A stretch of 64,000 nt of DNA from Candidatus Dormiibacterota bacterium (GCA_035544955.1 DASZZN010000009.1:124001-188000); one strand, 5' to 3'; shown: positions 33,635 to 42,890, counted from the stretch's first letter. The notes: generated by a model not told the origin, from the sequence alone. Made by a program: numbers and translations.

Positions 33635-35158
33635 GTGGCCGATACGGCCCCCGAAGGTCATCAAACGGTGGGCGTCGCTGAAAATGGAAAGCCGCTAGCT
33701 ACGGACCAGACCGAGATGCCCACGGAATCAACGGTCCGACCAGCTGCTCGCTCGGTCCTTTCCCCTGATTGGCTACCAGTTGCCCTCTTCATCGGCGATT
33801 CGATTATCGCCGGACTTTCAGTCCTTGCCGCCTACTGGTATCGCTTCCACCTCGACCGAATCAATCCCACCAACGGCCAGGAGCTGGCCTTCGGGCCGTA
33901 CCTCGTTGCGGTGCCGGTCGTCATCGCCATTATTGCCATTTCCCTGGCCGTCAACCGCCAGTACCGGTCCTGGCGGGGTCGCACCCTGGTCGACCAGCTT
34001 CTTTCCCTGTATAGCGGCATTGCGCTGGCCGCGGTGCTGATGCTCGCGGCCATCTCCATCACCAACACGGGCCTCGAGTATTCACGTCTCACGCTGGTTT
34101 ATAGCCTCGCGCTCTGCGCCATTCTCATGACACTCGAGCGGTACGTGCTTCGACAGTACGAGACGCGGCTGCGCCGTCAGGGAATTGGAACGGAACACGT
34201 GCTCATGGTGGGGACAGGCACCGGCAGCCAGCTCCTCATCCAGCGGATGACGATGTTCCCGCAATACGGGTTCCACGTCGCCGCCGTCCTCGACGATTCC
34301 CTCGAGGCGGGTTCGACCTACGCGGGAGCTCGCGTGGTTGGACCGACCAGGGACTTGCGTTACTGGGTATCGCAACTCAACGTCGACCAGGTCTTTCTGG
34401 CCGTTGCGAACGCCACGAGCGAGCAGCTGGTTCACCTGATCAACACCTGTGACGATCTCCGCGTGGAGTTCAAATTGGTGCCGGACCTCCTCGAGGTCAT
34501 GAGCACACGAGCCGCTGCAGACGCCATCGATGGGTTGCCACTGATCGGCATCCGCCACAGCCGGCTTCGTGGGATCACGGCGGCCGTCAAGCGCGCGATC
34601 GATATGATCATCAGCGCATTCGGATTGCTGATCGCCAGCCCGATCATGCTGATCATCGCGGCGGCGATCAAGATCACCTCCCCACAGGGTCCGATCCTGT
34701 TCCGCCAGCCTCGGGTGGGGCTGCACGACAAGCGGTTCACGGTCTACAAGTTCCGGTCGATGATCCCGGATGCCGAGGCGCACACCGGGCCGGTCGTGGC
34801 GACCCCGGACGACGATCGCTGTACGCCGGTGGGGCGGGTGCTGCGCCGGCTCAGCCTGGACGAGCTGCCCCAGCTCTTCAACATCCTCAAGGGCGACATG
34901 AGCCTGGTCGGGCCGCGCCCGATGCCGATCTTCCTGGTGGAGCGCTTTAGCGAAGAGATCCCGCGCTACCTGGAGCGCCACCAGGTGCGGCCCGGCCTGA
35001 CGGGGTGGGCGCAGGTCAACGATTTGCGCGGCGGCGAAGCCTTCGGGGATCGGGCCATGTATGACATCTATTACGTGGAGAACTGGTCGCTAGCGCTCGA
35101 CCTGAAGATCCTCATCCTGACGGCGGCCCGGGTATTCTTCCAGCGCCGGGCCTACTAG
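33635..35158 (+). CDS. Undecaprenyl-phosphate sugar phosphotransferase (WbaP/WcaJ type)
   Basis: This 507-residue polyprenyl glycosylphosphotransferase has a low-complexity N-terminus, four transmembrane helices (about 45-165), a Rossmann-like CoA-binding region (EHVLMVGTGTGSQLLIQR), then the catalytic domain after RAIDMIISAFGLLIASPIML. That domain has VYKFRSMIPDAE, LDELPQLFNILKGDMSLVGP, RPGLTGWAQVN and YYVENWSLALDLKIL. It places the first sugar-phosphate on undecaprenyl phosphate for exopolysaccharide or surface glycan. The sugar is not predictable. It overlaps the opposing GT4 gene by 69 bp. Confidence 0.93.
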   Translation: MADTAPEGHQTVGVAENGKPLATDQTEMPTESTVRPAARSVLSPDWLPVALFIGDSIIAGLSVLAAYWYRFHLDRINPTNGQELAFGPYLVAVPVVIAIIAISLAVNRQYRSWRGRTLVDQLLSLYSGIALAAVLMLAAISITNTGLEYSRLTLVYSLALCAILMTLERYVLRQYETRLRRQGIGTEHVLMVGTGTGSQLLIQRMTMFPQYGFHVAAVLDDSLEAGSTYAGARVVGPTRDLRYWVSQLNVDQVFLAVANATSEQLVHLINTCDDLRVEFKLVPDLLEVMSTRAAADAIDGLPLIGIRHSRLRGITAAVKRAIDMIISAFGLLIASPIMLIIAAAIKITSPQGPILFRQPRVGLHDKRFTVYKFRSMIPDAEAHTGPVVATPDDDRCTPVGRVLRRLSLDELPQLFNILKGDMSLVGPRPMPIFLVERFSEEIPRYLERHQVRPGLTGWAQVNDLRGGEAFGDRAMYDIYYVENWSLALDLKILILTAARVFFQRRAY

Positions 35159-36268
35159 CCGAACCCCGAGCGCCATCTCGTAGGCCTCGACCGTCTGCTG
35201 CGCGGCCCGCTCCCAGGTAAAGGTGCGCGCCCGCTCGATGCCCAGCTGCCGGCGGCCGGCGTTTGCGGGGGCGTCGAGCATCGCGTCGATGGCCTCGGCG
35301 AAGGCGGCCGGGTCGTTCGGGTCGCAAAAGACCGCCACACCGTCGGCGATCTCACGGAGGACCGGCAGATCGCTGCAGATCACCGGGACCCCGCAGGCCA
35401 TCGCTTCGATCACCGGCAGGCCAAAGCCTTCGGCGCGGGAGGGCAGCACCACCATCGCCGCGCCGCGGTAAAGGTCGGGAACGGCGCTTTCCGGGAGGCG
35501 ACCGGGCAAGACGGCCGATCCCTCGGGGAGCGCGGCCGCGCGCTCTCGGACTTCAGGATGGCGTGGGTCGTCGCCGGCGATGACCAGTTGAGCGTTGGGG
35601 TGGGTACGGCGGACGCGGGCGAAGGCCTCGAGCAGGACCGGTAGGTTCTTGTAAGCCTTCCATTGACCGAGGTAGAACACGTACGGCGGGCGGATCCCGA
35701 GGCGCATCTGCCAGGCCGCCTCGGCCTCCGGATTGCGCCGGCTGGTGAAGCGATCGTCGGCTGCTTCGGGGATCGACAGCACCCGGTCGGCCGAACGCGG
35801 AAAACTTTGCTTCACCGCGAGGGCCGTAGCCCTGGATGGCGTGATGATCCGCTCGGCGCGCCGGACCGCGTTGCGCATCAACATCTGGTTCACACCTCGG
35901 GGCAAGGCGCCGGAGTGGATCTCGGGAAACTGAAAGGGAAAGAGATCGTGCACCGTGACCACGAAGTGACCGGGCTTGATCAGCGGCAGGTTGTAGTGGG
36001 GGAAATGGATCAGGGCCAGGTCGGCCCGGATCAGGGTGAGCGGCAATAACGACTGCTCCGCGAGGCGATAGGGCTGGGCGTTGACGGTCATCAAGTGGGA
36101 CGATCCGCCGATCAGCGACCGGACGATTGCGGCATCCTGGCGGTTTGCGACGACTGTCAGGCGGTCGCCGAGGAGGCGGGCCAGTTGCGGAAGCAGCCCG
36201 CTAATATAGCGCCCAATGCCAAGCGCCCCGATCAGGCGGGCGTCGAAGCCGATCCCCCTTGCGGTCAA
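35090..36268 (-). CDS. Family 4 glycosyltransferase
   Basis: A 392-residue GT-B enzyme. The N-domain has GIGRYISGLLPQLARLL and VTVHDLFPFQFPEIHSG; the C-domain has PPYVFYLGQWKAYKNLPVLL and the donor-binding E-x7-E segment PSRAEGFGLPVIEAMACGVP. These are typical of mannosyl- or glucosyltransferases in surface polysaccharide assembly. It is convergent with the sugar phosphotransferase gene. The acceptor is probably its lipid-linked product (inference). Confidence 0.9.
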   Translation of the reverse strand: MTARGIGFDARLIGALGIGRYISGLLPQLARLLGDRLTVVANRQDAAIVRSLIGGSSHLMTVNAQPYRLAEQSLLPLTLIRADLALIHFPHYNLPLIKPGHFVVTVHDLFPFQFPEIHSGALPRGVNQMLMRNAVRRAERIITPSRATALAVKQSFPRSADRVLSIPEAADDRFTSRRNPEAEAAWQMRLGIRPPYVFYLGQWKAYKNLPVLLEAFARVRRTHPNAQLVIAGDDPRHPEVRERAAALPEGSAVLPGRLPESAVPDLYRGAAMVVLPSRAEGFGLPVIEAMACGVPVICSDLPVLREIADGVAVFCDPNDPAAFAEAIDAMLDAPANAGRRQLGIERARTFTWERAAQQTVEAYEMALGVRLVGPALEEYPGRRQDEDLQVER

Positions 36269-36348
36269 ACCATCCCCATGGTGAGCGATCCATAGGATTA
36301 TCGCGCACGTCTGACGCTGGAGCGGAGCCGGGAGCGCGTTATACGGCC

Positions 36349-37752
36349 GTGGCGGACGCCGAGCTCACAAATGGCGACTACTCGGTCGTGGTCCGCGACA
36401 GCCAGTCCGCCATTTTGGCCAGCGCCGAGCGCATCACCGTGGTCGGCCGATGGGTGGTGCTGGCCGCTGCCGTCATCCTCAACCACTTCGGCAACCGGAA
36501 CTCGCAGGCCTCGGTGGTCATCGTCGACACCATCCTCTTGGCCTGGGGCCTGGTCAACCTAGTGGTGTCAGTCGTCCTCGTTCGCGGCTACAAACCCGGG
36601 CGCTGGTTTGGCTTTCTCACCACGGGGATCGACCTCCTCGTGGCGACCAGCATCCTCTATTTCTCCGGTGGCTACGGCGCGCCGACCGATTTCTCCCTGC
36701 TGTTCTATCTGCTGATCATCGCCTCGGCCGTTCGGCTCGGGTTACCGGGCGCGCTCGCCACAGCGATCGTCGTGTCGGTGCTGTATACGGTGATTGGAGG
36801 GCTCACCGGGTTCGCCACGGTGTCGCCACCGCCCGGCTTCGTCGTCGGCCGCGTGTTCCTGTTCCTCTTCGTCGCCCTGGTCGCCGGCCTGCTGGTCGGT
36901 GATGTGCGAAGCCGGCTCGACCGCGCGTTGCGCACCGCGATCGAGCGCGCCACTCAGCTCGATGAGACCCGCCGCCGCGAGGCGTTGGAGAAAGAACGGG
37001 TCGAGCGGTTGGAGGAGATTGACCAGGTCCGCTCGGATTTCGTCTCGATGGTGGCGCACGAGCTGCAGACACCACTAGCCAGTATCAAGACTCAGGCGGA
37101 AACCCTGCTGACCCAGCAGCACCGTCTCGACCAGGAAACACGGAGCGCGCTCGTCGACGGGATTCATCGGAGCGCCGCCAGTTTGACCGATCTGGTGCAG
37201 GACTTCGCCGCCGTCAACCGGATCGAGAACAACCAGTTCAGCTATCACTTCGAGCGGCTCGACCTCGCCGACTTCGTCAAGGAGGTGGTCGATCTCTTTC
37301 CGGTTGACCCGCGTCGCTATCCAATGCGGGTGCGCGTCGAGCCGGGCCTGGTCGTCCGCGGCGACCGCCGGCGGTTGCAGCAGGCGCTCCTGAATCTGTT
37401 GAACAACGCCGTCAAGTACTCGCCTCGCGGCGGCAACATCGCCGTGATCGTGGCCCCCACCAAAGATGGCGAGGCCAAGGTTTCCGTCCATGACGAGGGG
37501 ATCGGCATCCGGGACGAGGACATTCCCAAGCTCTTCAACAAGTTCACTCGCCTGTTCGACAAGCGCGCGATGAACATCGGTGGGTCCGGGTTGGGCCTCT
37601 TTATCACCCGGTCGATCATCGAGGCGCACGGCGGCCACATGGCGGTCGAGAGCCAATGGGGCAAGGGCTCGGCCTTTAGCTTCGTTCTACCCCTGTGGAA
37701 GCCATCCGGGTCCTCATCGTCGACGACCACGCCGTCTTCGCCGACGCCCTAG
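36349..37752 (+). CDS. Membrane sensor histidine kinase
   Basis: A 467-residue kinase with a six-helix membrane sensor region (about 25-190), a coiled coil (ATQLDETRRREALEKERVER), the H box (VAHELQTPLASIKTQAETLL) and a HATPase_c domain (RRLQQALLNLLNNAVKYSPR, DEGIGIRDEDIPKLF, GGSGLGLFITRSIIEAHGG). The H box has Gln after Glu (HELQTP) rather than Arg. Start GTG at 36349 is chosen because longer frames enter the divergent glycosyltransferase gene. Its last 19 codons overlap the response-regulator gene by 58 bp, so they form one unit. Confidence 0.9.
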   Translation: MADAELTNGDYSVVVRDSQSAILASAERITVVGRWVVLAAAVILNHFGNRNSQASVVIVDTILLAWGLVNLVVSVVLVRGYKPGRWFGFLTTGIDLLVATSILYFSGGYGAPTDFSLLFYLLIIASAVRLGLPGALATAIVVSVLYTVIGGLTGFATVSPPPGFVVGRVFLFLFVALVAGLLVGDVRSRLDRALRTAIERATQLDETRRREALEKERVERLEEIDQVRSDFVSMVAHELQTPLASIKTQAETLLTQQHRLDQETRSALVDGIHRSAASLTDLVQDFAAVNRIENNQFSYHFERLDLADFVKEVVDLFPVDPRRYPMRVRVEPGLVVRGDRRRLQQALLNLLNNAVKYSPRGGNIAVIVAPTKDGEAKVSVHDEGIGIRDEDIPKLFNKFTRLFDKRAMNIGGSGLGLFITRSIIEAHGGHMAVESQWGKGSAFSFVLPLWKPSGSSSSTTTPSSPTP

Positions 37753-38354
37753 CTACCATCCTCCGAACGGAGGGCGACATCGAAGTGGTCGGGAAGGGCG
37801 GGACGGTGCAGGAGGCGATCCGCGCGGCCCAGGCGCTCGGGCCAGACGTCGTGCTGCTCGACGTGCACATGCCCGACGGCTCGGGGATCGAGGCGGCCGC
37901 CGCCATCAAGAAGGGCCGGCCCCAGACCCAGGTCGTGATCCTGACGAGCGACGAAGAAGAGTCGGTCCTGCAGTCGGCCATTCAGGCTGGCGTCACCGGC
38001 TACCTCAGCAAGCACGAAACCGCGGCGCAAGTGGTACAGGCGGTACGCAGCGCGGCGCGCGGCGAGGCATTGATCGCGCCCTATATGCTGGCCCGCCTCT
38101 TGCGCGGCCTACAAAAGAAGGATGAACCGGGACCGGCGACGCCACTCACGCCGCGGGAGCTCGAAGTGTTGCGCGAGCTCTCGTTGGGCCACGACAACGA
38201 ATCCGTCGCGAAAACCCTGAAGATGTCGCCCAACACTGTCCGCACGCACGTACAGAACATCCTGTCGAAGCTCAACGTACATTCGAAGCTGGAGGCGGTT
38301 TCACGCGGCATTCGCGAAGGCTGGATACGGATTCCACAGGAGCCGGCGGCCTGA
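37695..38354 (+). CDS. NarL/FixJ-family response regulator
   Basis: This 219-residue regulator has a receiver domain (IRVLIVDDHAVFADALATIL, phospho-acceptor Asp56 in VVLLDVHMPDGSG, switch residues in ILTSDEEESVL, Lys in GYLSKHE) and a LuxR-type HTH (LTPRELEVLRELSLGHDNES, KMSPNTVRTHVQNILSKLNV). It uses a GTG start inside the kinase gene. The kinase upstream is the likely partner. The Flp-like pilin directly downstream could be a target, but that is only position-based. Confidence 0.93.
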   Translation: MEAIRVLIVDDHAVFADALATILRTEGDIEVVGKGGTVQEAIRAAQALGPDVVLLDVHMPDGSGIEAAAAIKKGRPQTQVVILTSDEEESVLQSAIQAGVTGYLSKHETAAQVVQAVRSAARGEALIAPYMLARLLRGLQKKDEPGPATPLTPRELEVLRELSLGHDNESVAKTLKMSPNTVRTHVQNILSKLNVHSKLEAVSRGIREGWIRIPQEPAA

Positions 38355-38357
38355 GCA

Positions 38358-38570
38358 ATGCGTAGCGAAACCCGCCATTCGGGGGATCGGCGGGTTCCCT
38401 GGCGCTTCTACGATGGGGCCGCTGTGGAGAAGCTCAAGCGTGGACAAGGCTATACCGAGTATGGCCTGATCCTGATGCTGATCGGGCTCGTGGTGATCGG
38501 TGCCCTAACGTTGCTGGGGCAGCAGGTTCACGAGCTGTGGCACAGCATCACCACGTCGATGCCGCGTTAA
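38358..38570 (+). CDS. Flp-type pilin subunit
   Basis: A 70-residue frame containing KRGQGYTEYGLILMLIGLVV, the class III prepilin motif with Gly before the processed end and Glu-Tyr at mature positions 4-6, then one hydrophobic helix. The ATG at 38358 begins 3 nt after the response regulator stop; a GTG at 38424 would give the short leader normal for Flp pilins. No Tad assembly genes are nearby. It is followed by a terminator hairpin. Confidence 0.72.
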   Translation: MRSETRHSGDRRVPWRFYDGAAVEKLKRGQGYTEYGLILMLIGLVVIGALTLLGQQVHELWHSITTSMPR

Positions 38571-38589
38571 CCCTGCCAGGGGCGTTCAT

Positions 38590-38622
38590 GAACGGGCCGA
38601 CTCGCTCCGGCCCGTTCTTCGC
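38590..38622 (+). terminator. Terminator after pilin gene
   Basis: A 9-bp perfect stem (GAACGGGCC / GGCCCGTTC) with a 10-nt loop is followed by the weak T-rich run TTCGCTT. It ends the kinase-regulator-pilin unit just before the tRNA-Gln promoter. Confidence 0.7.
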
Positions 38623-38643
38623 TTAGATGAAACGGAGCGACCC

Positions 38644-38649
38644 TATACT
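38644..38649 (+). promoter_or_regulatory. -10 box of tRNA-Gln
   Basis: TATACT lies 19 nt upstream of the tRNA 5' end, after the preceding terminator. No strong -35 was seen. Confidence 0.5.
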
Positions 38650-38668
38650 TGGGGCGAACCGCAACCAT

Positions 38669-38743
38669 TGGGGCGTCGCCAAGTGGTAAGGCAGCGGACT
38701 TTGGATCCGCCACACGTAGGTTCGAATCCTACCGCCCCAGCCA
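38669..38743 (+). tRNA. tRNA-Gln (anticodon TTG)
   Basis: The 75-nt cloverleaf has acceptor arms TGGGGCG/CGCCCCA with the U1-A72 pair typical of tRNA-Gln, discriminator G and encoded CCA. Anticodon stem GCGGA/TCCGC encloses loop CTTTGGA, giving TTG (CAA codon). The T loop is GTTCGAATC. Its 3' end plus the next nine bases is repeated as the core of the downstream cassette elements, so this gene looks like the anchor of the array. Confidence 0.95.
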
Positions 38744-38752
38744 TCGCCTTCA
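38736..38752 (+). other. tRNA-borne attachment-like core (first core of the array)
   Basis: CCCAGCCATCGCCTTCA spans the last eight bases of tRNA-Gln (including CCA) and nine bases beyond. The same 17 bases recur exactly at the end of repeat copies at 40814, 46160, 50077 and 52503, and with one or two changes at several others. This is the layout of an integration core in a tRNA 3' end. The 23 bases that precede the core in the repeats are absent here. Confidence 0.75.
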
Positions 38753-38810
38753 GCAAGAGTCCTCGCTAGGTGCTCGTAACGGCCTGCCTACCCCAGCCGT
38801 TCTTAGCGGT

Positions 38811-39929
38811 GTGAAGCGGTTGCTCCTCGTCGGACTGGTAGTCGTTTCGGCCTGTGGCCCGGGGGTTAAATCTGGCCCAGCCGCCACCCAGGCCGCCAGT
38901 CCATCCGCGCCCTCCTCATCAGCCACTGCGGCCACCGCGGGCAACTCGCCAGGAAGTCTCGCGTGCAGGCTGCCGCTCGCGGATTTCGAGCAATCAGCCG
39001 ACTATTCGAGTGGGACGCTAAAGGCCGGCTTTGTTACGTTTCCGGGCGCCGCCTTCACACTCGATCCCAACGGTGCTTTCGAGGGCCCGGGGACCAACGG
39101 ACTGGTGAAGTCGGTGGTGAAGCCATATCTATACGGCGGCCCTGGGGTTGCCACCTTCACACGTCGATTCGGCCGGTGGCTACCTGCCGGTGTCGCCGCG
39201 GTCTCGCCTGACAGCGCCCACTATGCCTACGCCGAGTCCTATAACGACGCCAATGGTCCGCGGAGCCGGATTCACGTCGTGGATGTGGCTTCGGCGGCCG
39301 ACCGGGTTGTCTACGACCACGGCTTCTATGGGGTGATCGACTACGAGCCGGAGGGTATTTACCTTTTTGCCATCGGCTACGCGGACGCACCGAACTCGGG
39401 CCTGTGGCGGCTGGACCCGCAAGCTCGCTCCCTGACCCCTATTACTTCGCAGGATTTCACCGTTGACTACGTCGCCGGAGGCGCGGCCTGGTATAGCGAC
39501 TTAGCGCCCGGCGACCAGGCCCCTCCGAGCATGACCAATCCGATGGCTCGGGCCTTCTTCAAGGACCGCCTCGTGGTGATTGATCTCAAGAGTCGCATCG
39601 CGAGGCCCTGGTTTCGGCGGCCGGGTAAGGAGGTCCGTGCCATCGGCGTCGACGGCCTGGGGCATCCAATCGTGACCGTGGGCTCGCCAACGGACGCCGG
39701 AACGTCAACGTCCGAGGAGCTCTGGCTGGTTACCGGTCCCGAAATCGGGAAGCAGATCTATGCCGGCCCTGGTTCGAATTCTCCTGATTTTGTCGGCTTT
39801 GGTACTCCGCTGGCAGATAACCACGGACTCTGGTTTGGGACCAAGAAGGGAGTCTTCTTGTACACGCCCGATGCAAAGTCCCAAATGGTCTCGACCGCGG
39901 TCGGTGAGGTAGCCGGCCGCTGTTCGTGA
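38811..39929 (+). CDS. Lipoprotein, predicted beta-propeller (family 1, array unit 1)
   Basis: This 372-residue protein has a lipobox (LVGLVVVSAC), a Ser/Ala/Thr-rich linker, then a repeated-strand domain with WD/NHL-like phrases: VSPDSAHYAYAESYNDANGP, SGLWRLDPQARSLTPI, GLGHPIVTVGSPTDAG, HGLWFGTKKGVFLYTPDAK. It closely parallels proteins at 52772-53887 and 59990-61033 and the fragment at 42309-42890; all end with a Cys a few residues from the C-terminus (GRCS here). It is a probable surface-exposed propeller of unknown ligand. The start is GTG 38811, giving a proper signal peptide. Confidence 0.7.
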   Translation: MKRLLLVGLVVVSACGPGVKSGPAATQAASPSAPSSSATAATAGNSPGSLACRLPLADFEQSADYSSGTLKAGFVTFPGAAFTLDPNGAFEGPGTNGLVKSVVKPYLYGGPGVATFTRRFGRWLPAGVAAVSPDSAHYAYAESYNDANGPRSRIHVVDVASAADRVVYDHGFYGVIDYEPEGIYLFAIGYADAPNSGLWRLDPQARSLTPITSQDFTVDYVAGGAAWYSDLAPGDQAPPSMTNPMARAFFKDRLVVIDLKSRIARPWFRRPGKEVRAIGVDGLGHPIVTVGSPTDAGTSTSEELWLVTGPEIGKQIYAGPGSNSPDFVGFGTPLADNHGLWFGTKKGVFLYTPDAKSQMVSTAVGEVAGRCS

Positions 39930-40277
39930 GTCAACAGATCGTAGCCGTCGGCAGCAATCCGGTCAACGACCTATTCGTCGAGTCCGCAGCCGATGAGTCC
40001 CGAGAAGCCGCTCAAGTCTTAGGGCGATCGCAGGACCAACTTCATGAGCGAGCGTTGCCAAACCTGACCAATTGATCCAGCCATCGCCTTCAAGCGTTGG
40101 GCTGCCGGCGCTGCGTTACGCCCACGGCTGCTTACCTGGGTCAACACAAGCTGCGCTGGATTGCTCGGCCAAGACACGTTTCACGAGTGTGCGACCAACC
40201 ACGCTACGCGGCTCAGAGCACTCTACTATTGGACTAACTGAAGGCGCCATCGCTTTCCGCCGGCGGGCCGTTGTCAC
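39930..40277. other. Gene-free stretch holding repeat copy 1
   Basis: Apart from the array repeat at 40054-40093, nothing coding or structured was recognised in this 348-bp gap. Confidence 0.6.
40054..40093 (+). repeat. Array repeat copy 1
   Basis: GTTGCCAAACCTGACC, then AATTGATCCAG, then CCATCGCCTTCAA. One base differs from the tRNA core (TCCAG for CCCAG). Minus-strand frame continues GWINWSGLATLAHEV with LERLLG downstream. Confidence 0.93.
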
Positions 40278-40742
40278 GTGTTAGACACATCCTGGACGGC
40301 GCGTCGCTTTTTGCGCTCAATGGTGGGTCTGCGTAGCTCCCCGCCGGCCGACCAGACTCTGGCCCTGACACTTATCGAGAATGGTTGGATCGAGACCATG
40401 GCAATGGGCGCATGGATGCCGGCCTGGGCTGGCACCGGAGCGGCGTTGCTGTTCGTTGGCTATGCGATAAAGTCATGGGATCGCTCCTCCAAGACGTGGC
40501 CGCTAATAGTCGCCGCCGCCCCGATGGCAATCTCGGTCGTCGGCTTCATCATTCACATGTGTCGAGCAGCAATCGCAATCTCTGCAGGGCGCAACCTAGC
40601 ACTGACGAAGCAGCCGGGCGGTGCGTACGCCCAGGCCGTTTCTCGTCTGACCACGCCCACCCCGTGGGTGCTTGTCCCGCAAGTCGCACTTGGCATTGCC
40701 CTGGCCATCGTCGTCACGCGCCTAGCGCTTGCCAACCCCTAA
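40278..40742 (+). CDS. Small membrane protein (array unit 2)
   Basis: A 154-residue protein with three or four hydrophobic helices (WAGTGAALLFVGYAI, WPLIVAAAPMAISVVGFIIH, WVLVPQVALGIALAIVVTRL). The start is uncertain: GTG at 40278, or an ATG about 40 codons later before MGAWMPAWAG. It is the only gene in its cassette. No family recognised. Confidence 0.5.
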   Translation: MLDTSWTARRFLRSMVGLRSSPPADQTLALTLIENGWIETMAMGAWMPAWAGTGAALLFVGYAIKSWDRSSKTWPLIVAAAPMAISVVGFIIHMCRAAIAISAGRNLALTKQPGGAYAQAVSRLTTPTPWVLVPQVALGIALAIVVTRLALANP

Positions 40743-40813
40743 CGCGTTAAGACCGGTTCAATAAAATTCGACGCAACGCAGACGCGAAAGCTTCGCCCAC
40801 GTCGGCAAGCAAA

Positions 40814-40853
40814 GTTGCCAACTCTGACCAGTTGGCCCAGCCATCGCCTTCAA
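40814..40853 (+). repeat. Array repeat copy 2
   Basis: GTTGCCAACTCTGACC, AGTTGGCCCAG, CCATCGCCTTCAA, with a full match to the tRNA-Gln core. Minus-strand frame reads GWANWSELATLLADV then LRRILLNRS and a stop. Confidence 0.93.
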
Positions 40854-40880
40854 GTCGGGCCGCTCGCCAGCGCCGAGAAT

Positions 40881-42113
40881 CTAGCCAGAAGAGCCCTGTA
40901 CCAACCCGAGAAAGCTGCCGTTAAGGCCAAGGTCGATGATGTTCGTTGGGTTTGTTACGCGAATGAGCGCCAAACCGCCCGACACAAAGCTCGGTGGGCA
41001 ACCCGAGCAGGTCGGCTTAACGCTGCCTTTTTGGCCGATGACGGTTGCCGCATCGAGCCACCCTTGAGGCTGGAACTTCGCACCCAGCCCGATTCGCACA
41101 CCATCGCGGCTCCGGATCACGCTGGAGTCAAAGACGTAGCAGCAGTTGCTGTCCAGGTTGAAGGCTACGTGCGATGCGTCTGGTGACAGCGCAATTTCAC
41201 CGTAGGTAAAGCTATCGTTCGGATCTAAGGGCTTTAGGCTCCAGAGAGTGTGCCCACTGGCATCTCTGACGGTTGGATGTTTGGGGTCGTAGCAGACCAG
41301 CCAACCGTCGGGAAGATCCCCAAAAGACGGATTGCAATCGGAGCCCCCAATCGCGCTGCCGACCTGTCCTTGCATATCGAGGTGCGCGGCCGGGCCGAGC
41401 CATACCGTACCTTCCACGTAGCCGATATAAGCCATGTGTGTGTCAGTGGTTGCCACAGGCCCGATGCCATCCCAGCCGGCGACCGCCAGGAGAGCGGCCG
41501 GCGGTCCCTTCACTCCGCCTGACAGGGTCTTGGCCCAGATGGTCGTCGTTGACCCGCCCGCCGTCGCCAGCTCCAATTCTTCCCGTACGTCCCCAGGGAC
41601 GTGCTGGGGACAGCCCTGCGACGGATCTATCGTCGGCGAAACCAGGGGCGGCCAGGCGATGACTGAGGCAATCAGCTTCGTCCCATCGGGACTGACGGCG
41701 AACCAGGTGAGTTCCTGGCTGGTGAGAACGGGAAATCTTGCCACGATCTGGTTGTGGCCAGTAGCGCTGAGTCGATGAACTGCCCTATTCGCGTCCAGGT
41801 AGTAGACACTCCCCGCAGCGACCTGTGCCGTGGCGGCGACGAAACTGCCCTCACATCCGAGCGCCGGCGTTGGTGGTGGCGAGAACGTGGCTTGCGCGCG
41901 AATGCGACCGTCCAGGCCGAGGATGGCGACGGTGCTCGTGCAGTTGAGACCGCATGGCTGTCCCAGGCTTGCAGCAAAAAGGACCTCACGTGGCGAGCTG
42001 GACGGCGTCGGAGTTGTCGCTACGTGATCAGACGTACTTGAGGCTGTGGGGGAATTGCTGGCTTGACCGCACGCGGCAAGGGCGAGGCACGCCGACGCGA
42101 CGATGCGCTTCAT
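40881..42113 (-). CDS. Lipoprotein, predicted beta-propeller (family 2, array unit 3)
   Basis: A 410-residue protein with lipobox ACLALAAC, a Ser/Thr/Pro linker and repeated strands such as GSVYYLDANRAVHRLSATGH, TWFAVSPDGTKLIASVI, GEIALSPDASHVAFNLDSN and GLALIRVTNPTNIIDLG. It resembles the protein at 51129-52313 in layout (both MKR start, SPDG/SPDD repeats, 390-410 residues) and differs from family 1. Cys pairs (CGLNC, NCCY, CSGC) suggest disulfides outside the cell. The stop is 28 bp from repeat copy 2, and it is the only gene of its cassette. Confidence 0.7.
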   Translation of the reverse strand: MKRIVASACLALAACGQASNSPTASSTSDHVATTPTPSSSPREVLFAASLGQPCGLNCTSTVAILGLDGRIRAQATFSPPPTPALGCEGSFVAATAQVAAGSVYYLDANRAVHRLSATGHNQIVARFPVLTSQELTWFAVSPDGTKLIASVIAWPPLVSPTIDPSQGCPQHVPGDVREELELATAGGSTTTIWAKTLSGGVKGPPAALLAVAGWDGIGPVATTDTHMAYIGYVEGTVWLGPAAHLDMQGQVGSAIGGSDCNPSFGDLPDGWLVCYDPKHPTVRDASGHTLWSLKPLDPNDSFTYGEIALSPDASHVAFNLDSNCCYVFDSSVIRSRDGVRIGLGAKFQPQGWLDAATVIGQKGSVKPTCSGCPPSFVSGGLALIRVTNPTNIIDLGLNGSFLGLVQGSSG

Positions 42114-42210
42114 GTTGACATAACAGCGGGCGATGAGACGAGGTTACGCGAGGAGGGATCTTCCTCGATTGAGCGCCTGGGTGATTCGGCCATCAACATC
42201 CGCCAGGAGA

Positions 42211-42250
42211 GTTGCCAAACCTGACCAACTGACCCAGCCATTGCCTTCAA
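42211..42250 (+). repeat. Array repeat copy 3
   Basis: GTTGCCAAACCTGACC, AACTGACCCAG, CCATTGCCTTCAA. One base differs from the tRNA core. Minus-strand frame GWVSWSGLATLLADV then LNRGR. Confidence 0.92.
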
Positions 42251-42308
42251 GCTGAGGGCCTTCAGCCCCCTGAATAACTCGAGGTGTATGACAGGCGACG
42301 GTCTGATC

Positions 42309-42890
42309 TTACGAACATTGTCCAGCGACCTGACCAGTGAGTCCGGGAATCTTCTGGAAGCCACCGGCGGGCGTATAAACGAAGACGCCTCTTGAGCCGC
42401 TGAACCCGCCGCTGAACCAGACCGCATGCCCGTATCCCACGAGCGCCGATAAGTCAAAGCCGTCAGGACTCGATGAGACCCGTTGACCTGAACCCGGAGT
42501 TAACACCAACCACAGCTCCACGGAATCGGCGGACGATTGCCCGGAGGCGACCAGGACAAACGGGTGGCCGCTTTGGTCCAGGCCGAGAAGGTGGACGCTG
42601 TGGCCAGGCCGGTAGAACCAGACGACCGTCGCGCCTGACTTGAGGTCTTGCCGCATCACCTCGTCGGGAAGAAGCGTCCCCGAATAGGAGTCACGCAGGG
42701 CGCTCCCATCGGCGGGATCAACGGCGTTCACCCACACGGCGCCCGCCTGAGGCGATCCGAGGGCACTATCGCGGGCAACCAGCTGGACCGCGCCTGTTAT
42801 GGGGTCCAGGAGCCAGAGACCGGGAGGAGAGATGCCCTCGTAGGGGAGCTTCCGCAGATAGATCCCTTCGGTCCGATCATGCGTCCTTTG
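42309..42890 (-). pseudogene. 5'-truncated family 1 propeller lipoprotein
   Basis: The minus-strand frame encodes the C-terminal half of the family 1 propeller (PPGLWLLDPITGAVQLVA, GLDQSGHPFVLVASG, HAVWFSGGFSGSRGVFVYTP, QVAGQCS). Similarity continues upstream of the first possible start codon (GTG near 42737) as far as TEGIYLRKLPYEG near 42880, then stops, with an in-frame stop beyond. The N-terminal half and signal peptide are missing. It is a decayed copy inside the array, lying head to head with the gene at 42946. Confidence 0.72.
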